A program made the position numbers and the translations under genes. Below, piece by piece: positions 1 to 11,106 of a stretch of DNA of 64,000 nt (position 1 is its first letter; each line of letters opens with the position of its first letter). The DNA comes from Rhizoclosmatium globosum (lineage: Eukaryota; Chytridiomycota; Chytridiomycetes; Chytridiales; Chytriomycetaceae). The stretch lies in contig MCGO01000208.1 of the NCBI GenBank assembly GCA_002104985.1, forward strand, positions 1-64,000, given 5' to 3'. The notes beneath the pieces were generated by a model. That model had not been told where the DNA came from. It ran no database searches and worked only from the letters and a program-made list of their open reading frames with translations.

Positions 1-229
1 GCCAAGAAGTGAAAATAAAGGGCATAACTGGGTTAACCTTGACGAACACTCAGCCTTGAGGATTTTATCTTGAACTTGTGTGCAATTACACTTAGTGCAT
101 TTATTATGCGTTGGTCCGACATTTCTCGTCGCATTGAATAAATTGACACGTTCCAGTATCTGAAGAATCGGCTGACAGGGTTTATGAAGTTATTTTCCAA
201 TTATAACGGAAATTGGTTTATTTTTTATT

Positions 230-1039
230 CTAAGAGCGATGCTTCTTGAATGCATCAACGAGAGTAGAACCGTGTTGTTCAATATCGATTTTGCAGAGAG
301 CGTCCTGAGCCTGGATCTTGCGAGCGAGTTGAGCGACTTCCAATGCGCGACTGGGCGGAACAACGACGCATCCGTCAATATCCGCAATGACAATATCGTT
401 TTCTGAGACAGTGATAGGGAATTGCGTGCTATTTTGAGAGTAATGTCCGAGTAATGAGTCAAAGTGGAATCAGTGAAGCGGGAATACACTCACTCTTCGG
501 CCAATACAATTTGACACCGACTTGAACACACTTTGCCCAAGTTGGAGCGCCAAGAACACTTTGAGCGTGTGAAGTAGACCACTACGCCAAACACGGATTC
601 GAATGATCTCACTTCGTTGACATCGCGGATCCTGCCGTCAACGACTGCCCCGACCGCACCCACCGCCACGGCCCGAGCCGCCAACAGACCACCAAAGACG
701 GCATTTGGGGCACCTGCGACGCCTTGAGCACGAGCACTTGGTTCGCGGTGAGTGTGTCAACGGCGTTCGACTTCGATGCCTCGACGGGCGACTCGGAACG
801 GCAAAGGCGGCCTGGTTGTTCTTTAGTTTAAATAGGCACTTGCTGCTTTAAAGTGGTGCACTGCGAACCACGTGTTGCCCGCCCTAGAAAGTACGTGGAA
901 CTCTGAAGCGGCGATGCAGGCCCTGGCGACACTAACTGTCCATTGTGCACAAAGCGAATACCCATCTGAAGCCGCGTCATTGCATCAGCCAAGTCACATG
1001 TAGGATTCCACGAAGCGCCTCAAGTTCTGTGTCAGCCAT
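230..1039 (-). pseudogene. Decayed RraA-like / HMG-aldolase-family gene
   Basis: Three frames on the minus strand together read like one RraA-family protein (the family of regulator of RNase E activity A and of 4-hydroxy-4-methyl-2-oxoglutarate aldolases). Near 960-1039 there is an N-terminal segment with CDLADAMTRLQ. Around 600-700 there is GAVVDGRIRDVNEVRS, which matches the conserved G..V.DG.vRD..e metal/substrate-loop region. At 232-420 there is ENDIVIADIDGCVVVPPSR, matching the family GD.vvaD.DGv.vvP signature, ending in a normal C-terminal helix. These blocks lie in different frames: at least three shifts are needed (about 1000, about 730, about 580), and stop codons sit between them. 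I therefore call it a pseudogene; sequencing indels cannot explain all of it as easily as decay. Start and stop are the outermost codons that fit the family. Confidence 0.7.
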
Positions 1040-1347
1040 TTTTTCAACAAGGTTAAATATGATAACAAAATCTATTTCAATGCAAAGAGGCGAACTAATA
1101 GTGTGCCATTTCTAGAAGAGGTTAATTAATTGTCTTCATCCTTTCCGGACGTCGAAATGAGGTTGTATGTCGGCTTAGAAAATACAGTTGCCATTTCAAC
1201 TCTCCCAACCCCTCCAGTGCTTCAAATCTGCTGGCTCAAGAATGAATTCATCGTTGTTAGTGTTTTCATCTGGAGCTCCTCTTGGTTTATCGTCTGCTAC
1301 ATCTTCTGAGTTTGATTCTTGAAGCACACCTTCTTCTGTGTTCATAT
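1040..1347. other. Gene-free spacer
   Basis: This lies between the start of the RraA relic and the stop codon of the TRP-like channel gene. I see no convincing coding signal, RNA gene or repeat here. It should hold the 3' untranslated region of the channel gene. Confidence 0.5.
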
Positions 1348-3905
1348 TTACGACTGCGGAACGATTGGTGGTATCACGTTTTGTGGCTGGTGTGCAACAA
1401 CTTGATAGACCTCCGGAATTACTTGGCCTTTTGCATCACGGCGTTCGCGTTCTGTGAACTGCAGATATTTCAACTTGAGTGGCTTTTCGCTAGTGTTTAT
1501 GGATATTTGACCCTCAGTGACATTTCCAGATTGATGGCTTGTCTCGTTTTGGGAACTTGTCTCAGCTACTGAATCTTCCAGCTCAAATCCAAAGTGCTTT
1601 TTGATTTCATCCTTTTCTTTATCGCTTAGGCCCATGTCAATGCCTATTTCACATTAATTAGGCAAGGAAATATCGGCTGAATTAAATACTCAACTCATAA
1701 TCAAGGCTGCAAGCTCCATTCTCCAAACCTTTTCCGATTTCTCATTGATTCGATCAAATGTGTTAACCAACTTTGCAATCAGAACGTTAACCAGCAAAAC
1801 CACAGCAAATACTGCGTACGTCAGAAACAAAAGTTGTGAGTATACTGGAAGCGCGCCCTTCTTAATGTCTTCATACTTTTCTTCTTGGAAAATGAATCGA
1901 ATAGCCCACAAAGAAGAACCATGCAGAGAATCCCAGTCATATGATCGATCAGCAGAAGGTGCGGCATCACCTGAAACAATATTTCCGACATTCTGCATTT
2001 GCATAAACAAAGCTCCGCCAAACCCAACCGTGATTGGAATATAAACAAACAGCCATTCTGGAAAATCCTTGGAAACAATCTCCTTGACAATCACAACTAA
2101 ATGCCCAATAGTCGCGGATCCTTCGAGAACGTAAGAAGATACAAGTATCCAGAAATCATCGCGAATCCAAAAACAACATTCTCGAAATTGAACATGAATT
2201 CATTTGACCCCGCGAATCGAATTACAGGAACCGTGACCACAATCGCAGAAAAGAACCACCGAAGATAATTATCCGCCGCGTTCCATTTACGATGTATATC
2301 AGAAAAGTAGTAACAGAAAAGCCCCCACAGTCCCAACAAGTGTCCCCACCTCAAACACAACCCGCGCAACATCAAACCCATTCGGGAAATCATAATCCCT
2401 CCGCGCTGTAGGACTATTCGGCTGCAGCGCAATCGCAGGCGTCAACATGAACGCAATCAACACGAAAAAACATCATCAATTTCCGGAAATAAATGTGCTT
2501 CGCGTATGCATTCCATTTCCACTGGAGAATCGTGCGGAGGATGGGGTGGTCTAGCATTTCTTCGTTGTGTCGTTCAATGACGATTTCGAGTAAACTTGAG
2601 TTTTCTGTGACGGCTCCTTTTGTTGGTTTGTTGGGGGTTTCGGGATTGAAGGGGGTTGCATATATTGGGTCTAAATGGTTTAAAGGGACTCGGTATCGAC
2701 GAGTTCTATCAAACTTTTGGGAAATAGTTAGAGGTTACTTTGTCAGGAGAAAAGCATTTACCTCCCAAAGCTTCTCTTTTATCGCCTCAAGTACGTTTGT
2801 GTTATCTAGATGCATTCCAAGCTGATATGGAGTACGCTGACCCTTTTTCTTGTCATTGTTTCGTTTCTCCAACAGTTCAGGCGACTTTGATTTGAGGAAC
2901 TGGAACATTCGGGCGAAACAAGTCTTGTCGATTCCTTCATTCTTCATCAGCAGGTGCAGGATGTTATCGTTTGTGTGGTCATCAACGGCTTTCACTTCGG
3001 CTCCACAGTCAACGAGGTACTCAACAATTTTGGGTTTTCCAGAGACTGCAGCAAAGTGGAGGACGGTTTGTCCATAGAATCGTAATGTTCCTTTATCAGC
3101 TGCCCTGAATTCTGTGCCGATGGCTCTGAGGTTGCTATCCAGAGATGCGCTATAATTTTGATTAATGGATGTGTTTTTTACAAGCATTGCAATGACTAAA
3201 CTTACCCTGCTTCAATCAACATTCGAACAATACTTTCCCACTGTACCGGTAATCGGGAGCATCAACTATAGCGCGAGTCACCACGGTAGGTTCACGGTTT
3301 CTGTTTTTGGCGAGGATGAGACACAACTTTAACTTTTTGGCTGGGACTCAACTCTTTCATTGCAGAAAGCAGGTCGTTCAGGATACTTTTATCAGCGATA
3401 CTCAGAACATCATCGCTCGGATCCTGATCTTCTTCCTGAACAACAGCCAAATGAAGAGCCGTCTCTCCTATTGCAAAGTCGTACCTCAGTTATCCCCTTA
3501 AAATTGCATACCAACTTTCAACAACACAATGATACCTTTGTAACGCTCTCCCAGGTACGTCTTGTTCAACAACTTTGGGAAGTGTGCCAGGATCCAAATG
3601 ATGATGGTGGGTGATCTGCCACAGAGGATCGCAGCATGCAAGATCGTCTCGCCCTCGCCTCCCCGTTCAAAAAGACCACGCATCTTATCGACTTCCGGTG
3701 TCTTCATTGCGAATTCTCTGATTTGAGTAAGGGATCCATGCGACACGGCCTTCCACAAGTCGTCCTTATCGAAAAGCCAGGACTGTTGTTTACCCGCTTT
3801 GTGCCAGGAAACAAGCTCCTTCTCGGACACTCTGTCATTAATATGGTTCTTGGAGTTTTTCCAGAGTGCTTCCACTTGAGCTTCATTCGTGTAAGGCAGA
3901 GGCAT
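1348..3905 (-). CDS. Ankyrin-repeat TRP-type cation channel
   Basis: The N-terminal half (about 2735-3905) holds several ankyrin repeats, with cores such as GETILHAAI, GETALHLAV and GQTVLHFAAV. The C-terminal half (1690-2430) has a six-helix ion-transport region with the pore-side helix LLFLTYAVFAVVLLVNVLIA followed by KLVNTFDRI, as in TRPV-like channels. A Ser/Thr-rich cytosolic tail ends at 1348. I chose the ATG at 3905; longer openings upstream lack an ATG. Introns that fit: about 3470-3513, one near 3180, and about 1639-1695, the last with an unusual GTTGAG donor. Three single-base shifts (near 2095, 2430 and 3290) interrupt the frame, so the model is approximate. Known for the family: non-selective cation entry in response to osmotic, chemical or mechanical stimuli. 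The role here is inferred. Confidence 0.72.
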
Positions 3906-4718
3906 TATTTTTCGCTTTCTTGATTTGGGGAGTCCCAATTTTAAAATCGTACCTTAAATTGGCTTGGAACGGTCATTTGTCGTGTTAAAGTTAAACCCTT
4001 ATTCCCAACCTTTCAGTCTCTCTAATGGTTGCTAATATTGCTGTCAATTCAGCTCAAGTGGTTGGGCCGATGTTCCTCAAAACTGACGGAACAGCTTTAC
4101 TCAAAAGGAGGAGGAGGGTGATTCAAAAAGAATTCAACTGTGTTATGTAATGCAGTACAAATATCCAGGCGTTGATGAATGAGCTGAGAAAGGGATGAAA
4201 TAGAGGATGTGTTACCTCTTTTCTTCCTATCAATTGTTTGTTGTTCCACGTTTTCCATCATGTGGTTCAATTATGGCCTGCTAAATCTGTTTCTCTTGAA
4301 CTCAAAGGAAACCTGTCAATCAAAGTGGCAGACTTCTTGGTCCTAAAGAAGGAGGACCTGTCATATAATTTGATCGTTTCAACTGAATTACGCCATCATG
4401 TTTTTTGGGGTGATGGTGGGTGAGATTCAACGCGGGTCATTTTCCCCAACCTCATTTTGGTCAAAGTGTTCCGTTTCCAGCCCAAAAAAAGCAAAAAAGC
4501 AATGCCTCGTCACACTGCCCCAGCCTCTTTCCTTCCATTGAGGTGAGATTCAACAGATCTTGGCATTGTGGGTCTTGTAAAGGAAGTCCGCTCGGGCTAG
4601 GGCAACCTGGTTATGGGTTGTGTAGCTTACTGTGACCCACCATGAACCATTGCACCCACCTCAGCCATCTCAACGTACTTACTCTCTTTCAATTAATAGA
4701 AAGTTCTCCCACTACTAC
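3906..4718. other. Intergenic region, divergent promoters
   Basis: The stretch separates the start of the TRP-like gene (minus) from the start of the secreted binding-protein gene (plus), so both promoters must lie here. Short open frames occur, but none has a recognisable product or splice pattern. A small ATGGTGGGTGA-type repeat recurs near 4400-4425, without clear meaning. Confidence 0.5.
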
Positions 4719-6292
4719 ATGCAGTTCATCTGCGTCGTTTTGGCTGGTTCCCTCCTTGCTGCTGACTCTGTCGCCGCCCAGGCCGCTGCCACCAACTTGC
4801 AAACTGGATGTGTAACGAATTATGATCCAAACACTGACTACTTCCCAGAGAAGATCGATGGATGTATGTTATCTGTGCCTGCTCCCCATGTTTCACACCA
4901 CGGCTTCCCAACGCCACTTTCCGCGTTATACAGTGCCAGCAAACGATTATATGCATTATCTGAGATTATGCTATTATCATCTTCTATTTCCCCTAGTCGT
5001 TGTGGGCTGACTCAGCACTCCTCCCTTCCTCCCTCCTTCCAAACTTCTAAAAATATGGATTACTAACCTCAATTTCCACAGCCAACAGCCCCCACCTGAC
5101 CTACACCTATGCTAAGAACTACAAGACGATTTTCAACTCGTTCTCCAACGAGACTACTGTACTTTACCAATGTGGAACCCCCAAGCCAGATGTCAAGGCC
5201 AAGAACATCATCGCCGTCCCAATCACCTCTGTGACTGTCGGTGACACTACTGTTGTCACCTACCTCGAGCTTTTGGGCAAGCGCAGTGCCATCAAGGTTA
5301 CTTCCGGCGGAACTCTCGGCTACATCTCCTCTCCTTGCGTCCAAGCCCTCGTTGCTGCTAACCCATCTGCAATTATTGAAGCTGATGCCAAGAACCAGAC
5401 CCACGCTCTTGAGCAAATCACCTCCACTGATGCCTACTTCCAGTGGTACGGTACCCTCGCTTCAAATGCCACCAATGCTGTTACTTTCCCAGCTTCTGGT
5501 GATCCAGGTGTTGCCGGTCGTGCCGAATGGATTGGTTTCGTTGCTTCTTTCTTCAACCTTGAAGCCAAGGCAAACCAAATCTCAACTGCTTTCAACACCA
5601 ACTACGCTGCCCTCTCCACTGCTGCCAACGCTGCCAAGTCTCCAAAGCCAGTTGTTGCCTGGATCGAGCACATGAGCGCTTACCCTCCAGACTACCCAGA
5701 AGCCTGGATCATCCACGCTAACCAGTACCAGCTCGACTACGTCAACGCCTCTGGTGCCGTTGCCTACATCCCAGCTACCACTGAAGGAACCTCTTCTGTC
5801 ACTGGCCTCAAGACTCAAGCCATCACCTATAACTACGACACCGCTTCCGCTTTCCTCAAGGCTCTCGCTCCAGTCGACATTGTCATTGACCTCTCCTTTG
5901 CCTCTGTCAACTCTACCGACTTTGCCACCTCCTTCGGTGTTTCTCTTGCCTCTACTCAATACAAGTTCTTGACCAACAAGCAGATCTACATGACCAACAA
6001 GGCGATTTCCGCTGAGAACGGTGGTAACGCGTGGTTTGAGTCTGGAATTGTCATGGAGAACGTTGTTCTTGCTGACATCATCTCTTTCACTCACCCAGAG
6101 GTTGTTGGATCTTCTTACGTTCCAACTTACTTCAGAAACGCGTTCAAGGACCAGCAGGTTGTCTTGACTGCCCAGTCTTGCAAGGATGTTACTGCCGCTG
6201 AGGTTGTTCCAGTTATCCAGGTTGCCAAGACTTCTGGTGCTGAGAAGGTTGTTGCTGCCTTTGCTCTTGCTTTGGTTGCTGCTCTTCTCTAA
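4719..6292 (+). CDS. Secreted, likely GPI-anchored periplasmic-binding-protein-like protein
   Basis: Two exons, 4719-4863 and 5082-6292, join in frame to a 451-residue protein. The intron has a GTATGT donor, a TACTAACC branch site and a CACAG acceptor. The protein starts with a signal peptide (MQFICVVLAGSLLAADSVAA) and ends in a hydrophobic tail (VVAAFALALVAALL) after a small-residue stretch, the layout of a GPI-anchored surface protein. The body resembles the helical-backbone (TroA/BtuF-like) substrate-binding fold: a first lobe with ITSVTVGDTTVVTYLELLG, an inter-lobe helix region around 5520-5620, and a second lobe. In bacteria such proteins hand metals, siderophores or cobalamin to ABC importers. 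A cell-surface ligand-binding role here is inference, and the ligand is unknown. Codon use is strongly biased to C/T third positions, suggesting high expression. Confidence 0.72.
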
Positions 6293-6554
6293 GTAGTTTT
6301 ATTTTACTTTGAGGTTTACGCTTTGGTTAGTTCATTTCGTAATGTGTTTTTAGTTTCTGAGGTGTTGGGAGCCTAGAGTTGTTGGTGTTTCCTAGGTCCC
6401 TCTAAAATGATGCGAGTTTCTATTCCTTTTCATTCTATGGAATAAATTAGAGGATTGAAAAATGCAACGATTCTATGTCACACCTCTCTATGTTGTCTGA
6501 ACAAAGAAGTTGGACTTATGTACATCATTTCTTTCGTAAACTCAAAAGCAGCGG

Positions 6555-7988
6555 ATGCCAGGCCTTTCAACACTCCCACCGGAAGTCGTCAAAGACATTT
6601 TCGGGTGGATTGATCCTCGCTGTGCTCATCGGTACCGAGAACTCTGCCGCCGAATCAATGACGCCCTTGATAATGAACACTTTGCCCGACTTAACCTCAA
6701 GCGCTTCATCGATTTGACAGTCTCTTCGAAATGCAGCTATGCGTTAGATGACGATACGTTTGAGAACAAGTACGGAGTCGAGTTCGAGCCGCAAGTTGTC
6801 AGTGCAGTCCCAAATACCCTCGACCTTTTCTGCTTCGCTTTCCCGGCAGAGTATCGGAAAGTATATATTCAACTGAAGTTTAGCCGAATGATTGTTCTCG
6901 ATTGGGATGTTGACGACGAGAAGCCAAAGCGACTTGGTCCAGAGGTTAGCCTCTTTGGTCAGCTTCGTGGCCTCTCTTTGAGGTGGTTTGAATTGAAAGG
7001 ATCTATTCCCACTGAGATTGGAGATTTGCGTTTGCTGAGATCATTGGTCTTGGAGCACAATAGGCTTGAAGGAGCTATTCCGGCATCGATTGGATTGCTC
7101 TCAAATCTAACCCATCTAGAGCTGGGAAATAACTGTTTGGAAGGTGAAATTCCATCAGAATTAATGAATCTTCTGAATCTAGTTGAGTTCTGCTTGCCAA
7201 ACAACCGACTCCACGGTTCAATTCCTGCTGCTATTGGGAATATGACAAAACTGACGAACCTTGACCTCAGCTCAAATACATTGTCGGGATTCATTCCGTC
7301 TAGTGTTGGCTCGCTCAGAAATTTGAGGGACTTGTCTTTGGCGTTCAATCGTTTATCTGGAAGTATACCTCCCGAGCTTGGCCAGTTATCGAGTCTTTGG
7401 TTCCTCTTTCTGCAAGGAAATGAACTTTCTGGAAAAATCCCTCCTGCAATCGGATTGCTCCAGGTCGTTTCGTGCATGGACTTGAGTGCGAACCAGCTTT
7501 CTGGAGGCATTCCAGATTCATTTGCCAATCTCACTGCATTACACAATCTGAACCTGAGTAATAACCAAATTAGTGGTGCGCTTTCAGGGGGTGTTATAAA
7601 CGGACTAAGAGCCTGTTTTGAGCTGAATGTCTGTGGCAACAACCTCTCAGGATGCATACCACAAGAGCTATGGAGTCAAAATCAGATGCTTGCTCTTGAT
7701 TTAAGTGGGAACAATTTCGACGCCTTCCAGATACCATCTCAAATCTCAGGCATGACTAGTTTACAGCGAATATATTTGATGAATACGCGAGTATATGGAT
7801 CCTTACCTTTGGAGATATGCGATCTTGAAGATTTGGAAGAAATCAATTTGCATGGAACGAATGTGGATAAGGAAGTAGATTCCAAGTTTTTCGCTTGTAC
7901 TATTTCGGAAACTCTGACTCGGCAAGGATTTTACTCGTCGGGACGAGACAGAGTTGGAATGAAAAAGAAGAGGAGAGTAGATGGATAG
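6555..7988 (+). CDS. F-box-like leucine-rich repeat protein, type I (copy 1)
   Basis: An intact 477-residue reading frame without introns. The first ~45 residues form an F-box-like helix bundle (LPPEVVKDIFGWIDPRCAHR, then YRELCRR). From about residue 130 there are roughly 12-14 leucine-rich repeats of the 23-24 residue plant-like type (L..L.L..N.L.G.IP..IG). There is no signal peptide or membrane segment, so it is predicted intracellular. Known for F-box-LRR proteins: the F-box docks on Skp1 in an SCF ubiquitin ligase and the repeats pick the substrate; that role here is inferred. It is the best-preserved member of a local family. Its closest relative is the broken copy at 9645-10852, which shares the C-terminal block ending in LPLEICDL. 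Confidence 0.8.
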   Translation: MPGLSTLPPEVVKDIFGWIDPRCAHRYRELCRRINDALDNEHFARLNLKRFIDLTVSSKCSYALDDDTFENKYGVEFEPQVVSAVPNTLDLFCFAFPAEYRKVYIQLKFSRMIVLDWDVDDEKPKRLGPEVSLFGQLRGLSLRWFELKGSIPTEIGDLRLLRSLVLEHNRLEGAIPASIGLLSNLTHLELGNNCLEGEIPSELMNLLNLVEFCLPNNRLHGSIPAAIGNMTKLTNLDLSSNTLSGFIPSSVGSLRNLRDLSLAFNRLSGSIPPELGQLSSLWFLFLQGNELSGKIPPAIGLLQVVSCMDLSANQLSGGIPDSFANLTALHNLNLSNNQISGALSGGVINGLRACFELNVCGNNLSGCIPQELWSQNQMLALDLSGNNFDAFQIPSQISGMTSLQRIYLMNTRVYGSLPLEICDLEDLEEINLHGTNVDKEVDSKFFACTISETLTRQGFYSSGRDRVGMKKKRRVDG

Positions 7989-8081
7989 GATTGCTTTGAG
8001 GCGAAATAGCAATGCCAACAAAGAAATTGCATAAATAATACGTTGGTTAAATTCAAATTCATTAACACTTCGTCTATAGAA

Positions 8082-9350
8082 ATGATTTATTTGTTATTTT
8101 TAATGTCCACCATGTATGCCCAATCCAGGTTTAAAGACTTAGCTGTACTGTCGTGGAGAGTAGATGAGGAGAATGACGGTCCCATACATCATTTGTCTTC
8201 AAAACTACAACCTGAGATTGGGCTTCTCATAAAACTCCAGGTTCTTGACCTAGACGGTCTTTCATTACCTGGACCAATTCCAAACGATATCGCCCATCTG
8301 GTACTCCTCCGACGTTTGCGTTTGGAGTATATGGGTTTAACGGGGAATATCCCATCAACCCTGGGTCAACTCATTCACTTGACGACTCTTTCGTTATCAA
8401 ATAACAGCTTGGACGGGCCTATTCCAGTTGAAATCAATCAACTCTCAAATCTTGTTGTTTTGGATTTATCTTCTAATCAACTATCTGGCAATATTCCAGA
8501 AACAATTGGGCACTTGACAAGCCTCAAAGCAAATTGTTTGAGTGGGCGAATTCCTTCAACAATTGAACAGCTTGTAAATTTGGATGGACTATGTCTTGAT
8601 GGTAACCAGCTCACAGGATGTATTCCTCCTGAAATCGGAAACCTACAAAACATGAAATCACTTGTACTCAGCAACAATCAACTTGATGGATTTATTCCTG
8701 CTGAAATTGGAAATATGCAGCAGCTGAGTAGCCTTGACCTGAAAGACAATCTCCTTGATGGGCGTATTCCTCCTGAAATTGGAAACATGCAACAGCTGAG
8801 TAGCATTGACCTCAGCAACAATCTCCTTGATGGATATATACCAGCCAAATTAGGAACACTCGGGAATTTGAACTATCTGAGAATTAATGGGAACAAGCTC
8901 ACTGGACCTCTGCCTGATTCCTTTAGTGGACTCACATCGCTTACAATGCTTGATGTAAGCAGAAACAGGTTTTCAGGCCCCATTTCAGAAGTGGCATCTT
9001 CTCAATTTATTGCTTGTCGATCAATCAATCTTAGTAACAATGCATTCACGGGAAAGATACCTGATGCTTTGTGGAATGCCCCAGAATTATATGAACTTCG
9101 GTTGAACGATACACGCTTTGAACCATTTCAAATTCCAGTGGAGGTGAGAAATCTTATAGAATTAAGGACTTTGGATATTAGGAATACGAAGGCTTTTGGA
9201 CAATTGCCGCTCGAAATGAGTTTTCTCGCAGATCTCGCAGAAATGAAGGCGGATGGGACTGATTTGGAGCGGATTGTTGATCGTCGGTTTGATGGGTGTC
9301 CTGTTTGGTTATGTTTAGAGAGCAGTGGATTTGTGTTGGCTAATCTTTGA
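8082..9350 (+). pseudogene. Leucine-rich repeat protein, type II, lacking its F-box (copy 1)
   Basis: The open frame covers only the LRR part of the type II relative found at 11107-12826. Homology begins at MYAQSRFKDLAVLSW, equivalent to the segment before the repeats in the other copies; the F-box and about 110 following residues are gone. Repeats of GNMQQLSSLDLKDNLLDGRI type follow. Around 8525 six residues are missing inside one repeat (SLKANCLSG against a longer version in the other copies). The C-terminal cap is preserved to the stop. The frame stays open, so a short LRR protein could still be made, but loss of the F-box and its promoter region suggests a relic. The start at 8082 is simply the first ATG in frame. 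Confidence 0.65.
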
Positions 9351-9393
9351 GAGTATTGAACTATATAAAGCCTATCCTCAAGTTCTTTGTCAT

Positions 9394-9599
9394 TTTGGAA
9401 GGCTGTTCACGAAAGTCTAGTTCCTTGCTCAGTTCGCCACATTAATCCACCAGAAATGGATAAATTCAAGGGTTTCCAACTTGAACCAAACTGGAGAATG
9501 GAGCCCAAAAGTCTGATGCGCCAAAGTTTCCGTTATACAACTTTCAATTTAGTGTTCTTGTTTGGTCTGAGACATCCAAGATCCTTGGTTAGATGGAAG
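9394..9599 (-). pseudogene. 3' fragment of a GH18 chitinase gene
   Basis: On the minus strand this ~205-bp piece matches the last ~250 bp of the chitinase gene at 13200-14687, including the sequence around the final exon end and the segment that encodes NKNVKLVVG there. Several small deletions have removed the frame. It lies between two LRR genes in the same relative place and orientation as the full chitinase in the next unit, which identifies it as the remnant of a duplicated chitinase. Confidence 0.75.
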
Positions 9600-9644
9600 A
9601 ATTAGTTGTACTTAAGAAGAAGTGATTTCCAATTTTATTTCTGT

Positions 9645-10852
9645 ATGCCCCACCTTACCACCCTTCCGCCTGAGGTCATCAAGGATATTTTCAGCCGGAT
9701 CGATCCACGTAGGGCCCATCGTTACCGAGAACTCTGCCACAAAGTCAATGAAGCTTTGAACGATGAACACTTCGCCCGACTCAACCTCAACCGTTTCATC
9801 ATCATGAAACTCTCTTCAAAACCCAGAGATCCGTTCAATAACGAGGTGTTCACCGGATTCGAGAACGATCCGCAAACAGTCAGTGCACTGCCAGATGCAC
9901 TTGACCTGTTCTGTTGGGCTTTTCCGAAACACTATCGAAAGGCATATTTTCAACAGAAGGTCTCTCGAATCGCTGTTCTCAACTGGGAACACGACAGGAA
10001 GCCAAAGGAACTGGGTCCAGAAATTGGCATCCTTTTCGGACTTAAGAGCCTCTTGTTGAATTGGTTTGGATTGAAAGGAGCGATTCCAAACGAAATTGGG
10101 AACTTGAGTTCACTGCGGTCATTGGTCTTGGAGTACAACAAGCTGGAGGGGCTATTCCTGCTTCAATTGGATTACTTGTGAACCTTGCCTTTCTTAAGTT
10201 GGGAAACAACTGTTTGGAAGGTGAAATTCCGACAGAAATAATGAACCTTGTCAATCTGGTTGAATTTCGCGTGCCAAACAATCGGCTGAGTGGATTAATT
10301 CCTGATACATTTGCGAACTTGACGAAGCTTCAGAACCTCGACCTCCGCTCAAACCTGTTTACTGGTTCAATTCCATTTACAGTTGGATCACTCAAACATT
10401 TGGTCCACTTATCTTTATCGTCAAATAGTCTGACTGGAAGTATTCTGTCTGAAGTTGGAACACTCCAGTCCCTTTCAAGTATAGACTTGAGTAAAAACCA
10501 GCTTTCTGGCGTCCTTCCTGATTCTTTTGCAAACTTCACTACTTTACACATACTGAACTTGAGTGATAATCAAATAATTGGTCCATTTCCAGGAGCTATC
10601 GTAACTGGGCTCAGAGCCTGTTTGGAACTTAACCTCGGCGGCAACAATCTCTCAGGATGTGTACCAGAAGAGCTATGGAACAATGATCGGTTAGTTCTGG
10701 ACTTGAGCGGCAACAATTTTGACGCCTTCCAGATACCATCTCAGATCGCGGAAATGACTAGTTTACAGCGTATATACTTGATTAATACACGAGTACACGG
10801 ATCTCTACCTTTGGAAATATGTGATCTGGATGATTTGGAAGAAATTAATTGA
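9645..10852 (+). pseudogene. F-box-like LRR protein, type I (copy 2), frameshifted
   Basis: Close relative of the intact gene at 6555-7988, starting MPHLTTLPPEVIKDIFSRID with the F-box and continuing into the same LRR array. A single base is missing near 10143, in a run of G (codons for LEGAIP in copy 1), so the first frame stops at 10181 while the rest of the protein continues in another frame from about 10150. A second missing base near 10850 creates a stop just before the C-terminal tail. Both lesions are single-base and one is in a homopolymer, so base-calling error is possible. If they are real, the gene is dead after about 165 residues. The 3' flank (10960-11100) resembles that of copy 1. 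Confidence 0.7.
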
Positions 10853-11106
10853 ATGGTACGAATGTGGACAAGAAGGTGGATTCAAGAATTTTTGCCGGTT
10901 CTGTTTGGGAAACCTTGACTTTGCAAGGTTTTGCTCATCAAAGAGAGAGATGGAATGAAATAGAAGAGGAGAGTGGATGGATAGGATTACTTTGAGAGAA
11001 ATATCAAGAGTGACGACCGCTGCAGAAATAAAATAAAATTATTAAATGCGTATGTTGTTTTTCCTCTTCTTCTTCCACATCAATGTGATTTAATTTGTTT
11101 CGTTAA

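Noticed and set aside
5582..6094. Long minus-strand open frame of 170 codons
   Set aside because: It is the antisense shadow of the secreted binding-protein gene, whose strong codon bias keeps the opposite frame open.
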